Source: Paulinella micropora
Lineage: Eukaryota; Cercozoa; Imbricatea; Euglyphida
Direction: 5' to 3'
Assembly: GCA_009731375.1 (NCBI GenBank)
Contig: BJOX01000011.1
Coordinates: 202,116-265,300 of the forward strand
Length of the DNA: 63,185 nucleotides
The first letter of the stretch is position 1. Each line of letters starts with the position of its first letter. The notes beneath the pieces are model-generated. The model worked only from the letters and a program-made list of their open reading frames with translations, was not told where the DNA came from and did no database searches. Position numbers and translations under genes: made by a program. Of the stretch, positions 57,813 through 63,185 are shown in pieces.

Positions 57813-59368
57813 AGAGGTGACGCGTGGCTCGCGCACCTGAGTCTCATGTTAGCAGTTTGACGTCGGTAGTAGAGCTCTCGCACCCCTCAAGTGCTATCCC
57901 TTAATCTAGCTACCATTAAACTGCCTTCCCACGAACTTGAATTATTTCTAACTCTATTACAAGGGGAGACTCTAACCTTTGAGCAACTCAGCATGCTCGG
58001 AGGCCTTTACCGACTCCTTTCAGAGTCCACCGGCACTGTCTCACTTCTACAGTAACCAAAGTAAGGGAAGGCAATTTAATAAAGAGATGTAGGCGCAGAT
58101 TGGTAAATATGTGTTACATTAATATACCCCTGTGTCAAAACAGACACAATAAGAGGTCGTAAATATTAACAACCCTCTTGAACGGATAACGACACCGGTC
58201 TCGGCGTTCCCGGTCGTGGGTCTTCCCCCGATACGCGAGGAGCCGGACGTGACCCTCAGGGACCACCGTCACCTGAGGGAACTGCGACGCTAGCCCAGTC
58301 TGATCTTGGAGCAGCCTCAGCTTCAAGCTCGAGCTCGATTTCATCGAGCTCGGGACAAGATCAACGGGCCACGCAAGCCTCACAAGTGACCCCCGAGGAC
58401 CATCGCCCACTTCCTCTAACGTCAGCTCGCCGCCTAGCGAGTGGGGACGCAAACCCGGATCGAAGGATACGCCCAGCCGGTTAGGACCCAGGGCGTCCCC
58501 CGCGCCGCCCACATACTCACCAACGATACCTGATCCCACAGACGTTGCATCTCCCACGATGTCTAACGCTACGTCGCCCACGATGTCTAGCGTTACGTCG
58601 CCCCCGATGTCTAACATTACATCGCCCGCGCCTGCTAACGCTGTCCCGTCTCCTAACGCACAAGCTTTTCCTCTGGCACTAACACAAGGGGTGAGGGAGT
58701 AAATACTGATAGAGGACACATCCCCAGTAGCCACGTCGTCGTCTGGGACACAGGCACGCCAAACCAATACGCCTTTATCACAAGCTAGCGCTCACAGTCC
58801 CCCATGTCACTATCACTCCCACCCTTGGTCCAGCCCCCTTCTACACAAACACCGAAATATGTAAGTTAGTATGTTTACGATAACAGTACACAACCAAATA
58901 TTGAGGTGGTTGAATCGTATGATGTATATAATCAAAGCATAGAACAGCATACAGAATGCCAGTCAGATAAATGCCAGTCAGACAATAAGTCCTGACAACG
59001 TCCGCAATTATCGGTTCAACTATTATCTGTTACTCGGATGATTCCAGGTATGTAAAATAGGCAATACTTAGCATTATTCAATAACTATATCCAAATATGT
59101 GGCAAATATGTTGGCTGATGCGGCAACTATGAAAGATATTGAGTCTTATCGTGCGTATATATGCAGTATGCCATATAGTGGTATAGTGCTAAGACCTATC
59201 CGCTACTTACACCATTATCATTCATACATTCATACATTTAAGTGATTGACTTTCGTCGCACACTAACATGCGTGAATTGTGTGAGTGAGCGGGAAATTTT
59301 GCTGATCCCGTTGCGTGACAAATGATTAAGACCGCAAATCAATACAGTGAATATTGCTGTCATCGCTT
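57813..59368. other. Old repeat DNA, likely remnants of element E
   Basis: No complete gene. 58086-58156 repeats 13177-13261. 58552-58650 holds a 24-bp minisatellite (about four units containing gatgtctaacgctacgtcgc) within a Ser/Pro-rich plus-strand frame. A short plus-strand frame at about 57884-58054 reads like a protein end (ELELFLTLLQGETLTFEQLS, then a stop), but I do not recognise it. The minus-strand frame 58135-58767 is compositionally odd and probably a shadow. Confidence 0.4.
58552..58650. repeat. 24-bp minisatellite
   Basis: About four consecutive units with the core gatgtctaacgctacgtcgc and single-base changes. It encodes repeated Ser-Pro-Thr-Met-Ser-Asn-Ala-Thr on the plus strand, with Ser/Pro-rich flanks. 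Confidence 0.8.
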
Positions 59369-59797
59369 TTATTCCATCCTTAGCGTGAACTTATCTAGCA
59401 AATAATCCATTTGATCTTTTGGAAGGTACTTAGTCAACACATCCGCAATTTGTTCGCGGGTGTCTACTTTCCGAAACTTGACGATTCCGCTACTCTCAAG
59501 TTCGTTTAAGTAATGTTCCTCCTCGAGTAGATGCTTAGTCGCGGTCCCGAGAGTCCTCGTTGCGCTGCGAGAATTGTTTGTGCATTATCCTCAAAAACGT
59601 CTACGGGATTATTTTGCGCTAAATCGATCTCGAGCAAAATATTTTTGACCGCCATCATTTCCCGAAGAGCTTCATTGGCCGCGATGATTTCCGCGTCATT
59701 TGACGACAACGCAACTTTGGTTTGCCGCTTAGATAGCCAAGCAACGGAGCTTCCGCCGACTAACACAACGTAACCGGTTCTGGATTTTCCCGTTTTA
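59369..59797 (-). pseudogene. pol: Copia-type RNase H end (element E remnant)
   Basis: The minus strand reads SRTGYVVLVGGSSVAWLSKR, then ALSSNDAEIIAANEALRE, VFEDNAQTILAAQRG and, after one frame change near 59545, the copia C-terminus (IADVLTKYLPKDQ) to the TAA at 59371-59369. It resembles the RNase H parts of elements A and B but is a separate copy. It starts abruptly at 59797, where unrelated sequence begins. Together with the LTR-like junction at 48250 it suggests one old minus-strand copia element, E, that has been split by later insertions. Confidence 0.75.
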
Positions 59798-59812
59798 ATG
59801 GGAAAAAATCAG

Positions 59813-60062
59813 AATGACCCTATTTGGCATAACTAACCACACCGGAGGTTTGTTCCACACCTAATCTGGCTATTAGATGCCACTTAAGGCCTCAGACAGG
59901 GCGGGCGAGCGCAAAAAAAATTCAAACTTGAGCAAAAACAGCGATACAGGCTATAAGCTAGGCAAAAATATAAGTATGAAGCCACAGCCTGAATCGCAAT
60001 GACCCCATTTGGCATAACTAACCGCACCGGAGGTTTGTTCCCCACCTAATCTGACTATTAGA
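59813..60062. repeat. Direct repeat pair of 65 bp
   Basis: 59813-59877 and 59998-60062 share aatgaccctatttggcataa, the accggaggtttgttcc part and ctattaga, with few differences. They lie between the E remnant and the transposase gene and may be terminal or subterminal repeats of the element on the right. Confidence 0.75.
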
Positions 60063-60392
60063 ACAGCTGGTTCGAACAACCAAGGGGGGGTGGATTTTCC
60101 GAAATTTCCCTACAGAGGATTTTTCTGATTTTTGTGTAAGCTTGCAAAAGGACGTTTCCTGAGCAAAATTAAGTTGAAATAAGCTTGTAATTTAAGTAAA
60201 CCATATGTTTTTACATTATTAAAGCTTTGTTTTGGGTCTGAGCTTTGACTTGGAAGCCTATAGTCACCTTTCACAAGTCCCTTGTACGGTAACATATTAT
60301 TAATATATTATTTTCTTTCCAAGTAACGTACTAACCAAATAATCAATGCATTAAGTAACTAATTGAACTTTAAATAGCTTTTCCGAAGCACA
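60063..60392. other. 3' flank of the DDE-like gene
   Basis: AT-rich, no gene. It should hold the 3' UTR of the minus-strand gene that ends at 60393. Confidence 0.5.
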
Positions 60393-60633
60393 TTACTCAC
60401 CGTAACATCCAGGACCTGGACACCTCAACGAGAAATCTTGTTCCTCGTTGACATAGCCACAATCCGTACACACCAAGTCCGCATCACTACGTTTAGCAGT
60501 ATGTTCGCTATCGGTACTACTAAGACTAGAAATATCACTATATTCTATCATACTAGCTTTCCGATCTAACATGTCATCAACCTCTTCATGCATCCTTTCG
60601 ATCTTTCTTCGCTTTCTCTGCCTGACTTCACCC

Positions 60634-60666
<33 letters not shown>

Positions 60667-60669
60667 TCT

Positions 60670-60701
<32 letters not shown>

Positions 60702-63185
60702 TTCTTCTTCTTCTTCTTCTTCTTCTTCTTCTTCTTCTTCTGCTGCTGCTGCTGCTTCTTCTTCTTCTTCTTCATTTTCACCACGACCACGACCACGACT
60801 ACCACGACCACGACCACGACCACTACCTTCTTCTTCTTTTTCGTTTTCTTCTTCTTCTTCTTCTTCTTCTTCTTCTTCTTCTTCTTCTTCTTCTTCTTCT
60901 TCTTCTTCTTCTTCTTCTTCTTCTTCTTCTTCTTCTTCACGACTCCGACCACGACTACGACTACGACCACGAACCCGCCCACGACCATGACGACCACGAC
61001 CACGACCACGCCCCTGACCGGCACCGCTGCGACCTTCTGCTATCAAGTTCTGTTCATCCAATTGGCACTCGCAAGTCTGAGCATGACTCCAGACAGCTTT
61101 GACGAGGTCTGGCTTCGACATATCCTTTCTCTTCCCATCCTTGACATCCACGCGATGATCAACTCCGTGCTCGCGCGCCCACGCCACTAATTCTTTTTTC
61201 ACAATCCGGAGCTTTGCAAANNNNNNNNNNGTCCGGAGCTTTGCAAATTCAGTTGTGTCTTCAGCAGTGAGAAGGAGAGACGCCACCTTTCTCCATGGAT
61301 GCATGTCTCGCAACCTTGGAGTCGCCCACTCGATGGGAGGAAGCTTCCGAGGGAAGCTTCGTGCTGTTTACAAAAACAAGTGAAAAATCAATCAGTAGTA
61401 CGAAATGAATGAATGTAATTGCATAGTAAAAAAAAACAGACTAAATAAGTTTGAGATGCAACCTGGTCTCCGAACGAAAGCATGAATCGGCCCGCCAGTA
61501 GGATTGCTGATAGGGACGTCATTGATTCCGTGCCAATGCTCCTGCGCGTCTCCCCACTTTTTGCACACTGCAACTGGGAGTGCTGCTGGCTGGTCGGGAG
61601 CAAAAAATCGCCATGCTAGGGGCATGTTGTAGTTTCGAAAGTATTTATTCATGCATGATGCATAAAAATCCTCCCAATCGTAGTTTACTTCCAAAATTAG
61701 TAGAACAATCCGTTCCCTGTCTTTTTTGAACGCGCTGATGATCTTAGCAAGTGCTTGTGCAACGCTAGTAGTAGTAAATGTGCTTTTGAGTCCCATCCGA
61801 ATGGTGCGAAACTTTTGATCATCTCCGGAAAAACCATGATGAGGAATGTTCCTGTGCGTTTGCACTTCTCTGAACCAGTGTCGATCGACAAGATCGTTGA
61901 GCAAGCCCACACTTGCAAAGCCAGTGTTATCCCCCGCTCCATCCCATTCCAAACATAGTTTCCACGCTGCAGTGGTCCTGTCCGACCACACTGCCCACCG
62001 CAAGACATGAAAGAGCATTGTTATGTTGCTATTCATCCCGTGCTTAATATGTCCACCGTAAGTAAAAATAAAAGTGTTTTGCGTCGTGTACACTGATGTT
62101 ATACCAAGACACAACCGCTGGACATATTTATTCCTGAAATCATAGAGTGCTCTGCGACAAGAAGGCACATGGACTGGAGGTGTCATGTCGGTGGATAGGA
62201 CCAAGGCAGTCTGATCTCCAGGGGCGCCAGCCTTTCTCTTGACTGATTGCATACGATTTGTGCGATGGATTTTGTGATGAACACGGCTTCGTCGCTGAAA
62301 GTCCAGGATTTGAGTTTCATTAGCAAAACCACGCTCTTTCTCTTTCTGGAGTTGTTTACACTCCAGAGCAAGTGCGGTGCAAATATCATCCTTGGCAAAA
62401 TCCCCATCTCGAACGTTCTGGACGTCGGGATAATGATCTCTCCACACTTTGTTCACTTTGTTCAGAGAGGGAGGCTGGTTGGGATTGAGCTTGCCTGTGG
62501 TGAACGTGAGCACATTCAAAGATTCTTCGCGCCAATGATCGACCACGTACTTGTATACGTCGCTTTCTTCTTTGAGGTCTTGAAGTTTCCATGGGCCATC
62601 ACTAGTATCGGTGACGTCAAATTGCCACTTCTTCCACAAAAGGAAAGCAATTAAGTCATCGGTGAGAGGAGGAGCGACGCTACTTTTGATAGCAATCTTA
62701 TTATTATTATTCCTGACGAGATTTTTGGCTGTCTTCATCAGGCTCTCACCGACTCCGTGAATACGCATCCACATCGTAATGCAGATGTGCTCACATTTGT
62801 AGCTGTACTGGTAGTTGTCGGTGTCAATCATCATCATCTTCAACTTAGAAGCGATTGAACTTCCTGCCTCCTTCAAAGTGAGCAAACACATTTCCGCCCT
62901 TTCGTGCATGAAGTCAACAGTATCAACCCATAAATTGCAGCGCCACTTCTTGCAACATAACGAACGCACCTCAAGCTCGAGCTCATGGTACGGCATGCCC
63001 AGCAGCTGCTCAAATATCTTTGGCCTCTGCTTTTTAACAGGTCCTGGCTTTCGCTTTTTCATGACGTAGCGTCTATCAGTCTTTCTAAGTCTGATTACGT
63101 CTGGAATTACAAGTCCCATGGCAATATACAATGGCTCAGTGCTTCGCTTGATAGCTTCGATGTCTGGTGGAACTGGGTCTGGCTC
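60393..63185 (-). CDS. DDE-like transposase with SAP-like stretch, Glu/RG tracts and zinc finger (5' end off window)
   Basis: Two exons in the window: 63185-61463 (open to the edge) and 61363-60393, with a 99-base GT-AG intron and matching phase. The core reads LVLSTDMTPPVHVPSCRRA (Asp), LCLEWDGAGDNTGFASVG (Asp) and HHGFSGDDQKFRTI. This resembles the D ... DN ... H-x-x-D layout of RNase H-fold transposase-related proteins (DUF7869 type). The C-terminal half has a SAP-like segment (KKELVAWAREHGVDHR, MSKPDLVKAVW), RG repeats and two long Glu tracts encoded by GAA repeats. It ends with VCTDCGYVN ... CPGPGC, a C-x2-C-x3-N ... C-x4-C finger. A 10-N gap (61221-61230) has the same words on both sides, so it is probably a false gap. 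Mobility is inferred. Confidence 0.65.

Noticed and set aside
58135-58767. A 210-residue minus-strand protein
   Set aside because: It is made largely of a 24-bp minisatellite, and the plus-strand reading (Ser/Pro-rich) is at least as plausible. No domain is seen.
60571-61190. Ser- and Phe-rich plus-strand proteins
   Set aside because: They are the opposite strand of the Glu/RG tracts of the transposase-like gene.

Overview
This window looks like nuclear DNA of a unicellular eukaryote. It holds one intron-rich cullin gene with canonical GT-AG introns, very dense microsatellites, a tRNA-derived SINE, and about 50 kb of nested transposable elements. I see no bacterial operons, no rRNA and no free-standing tRNA gene. 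The species cannot be proven from the sequence; a repeat-rich protist or alga (for example a chromerid alveolate) would fit. Runs of N mark assembly gaps at 2017-2109, 3447-3456, 7193-7444, 8896-8943, 10086-10095, 26299-26308, 53010-53019 and 61221-61230.

Layout. 1-1104: 5' end of a Ty3-type retrotransposon on the minus strand (gag start, leader, LTR). 1105-3446: AAT and ACAT microsatellites, two copies of a tRNA-derived SINE, and a tandem repeat of about 175 bp. 3457-4713: decayed Ty3-type integrase. 5731-12690: an intact CUL1-like cullin gene with 21 exons whose phases all close. 13334-13613: a MITE-like element. 13837-24216: a complete Ty3-type element on the minus strand (247-bp LTRs, 4-bp target duplication) whose gag and pol share one frame and are separated by a single TGA followed by CGG, a known leaky-stop context.

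24332-48237 is a nest. Copia-type element A (plus strand, target duplication CCATA) was invaded by copia-type element B (minus strand, 26560-35521, duplication CACCA) and by a DIRS-like tyrosine-recombinase retrotransposon D (about 39600-45994). When B and D are mentally removed, A's gag and RT reading continues across the junctions. A itself appears to sit in remnants of an older minus-strand element E. Both A and B have LTRs that begin and end in CG instead of TG/CA, and A carries a primer-binding site matching an initiator-Met tRNA anticodon loop.

48468-57812 (element F) is the most unusual part. It is bounded by a perfect 28-bp inverted repeat and carries oppositely oriented GGTGGC-type hairpins near both ends. 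It encodes three spliced genes: a chromodomain-like protein with a C-terminal SET-like region (minus), a cysteine-rich CxC protein (minus), and a divergently transcribed 896-residue protein (plus) with a SAP motif and a RanBP2-like zinc finger. All exon phases of the first and third are consistent. I interpret F as a large DNA transposon carrying its own chromatin-targeting genes. 60393-63185 is a second, edge-truncated element gene encoding a DDE-like transposase with a similar C-terminal architecture (SAP-like stretch, charged RG/Glu tracts, C-x2-C-x3-N zinc finger).

Only the cullin gene looks like a host housekeeping gene; everything else is transposon, transposon remnant or simple repeat.
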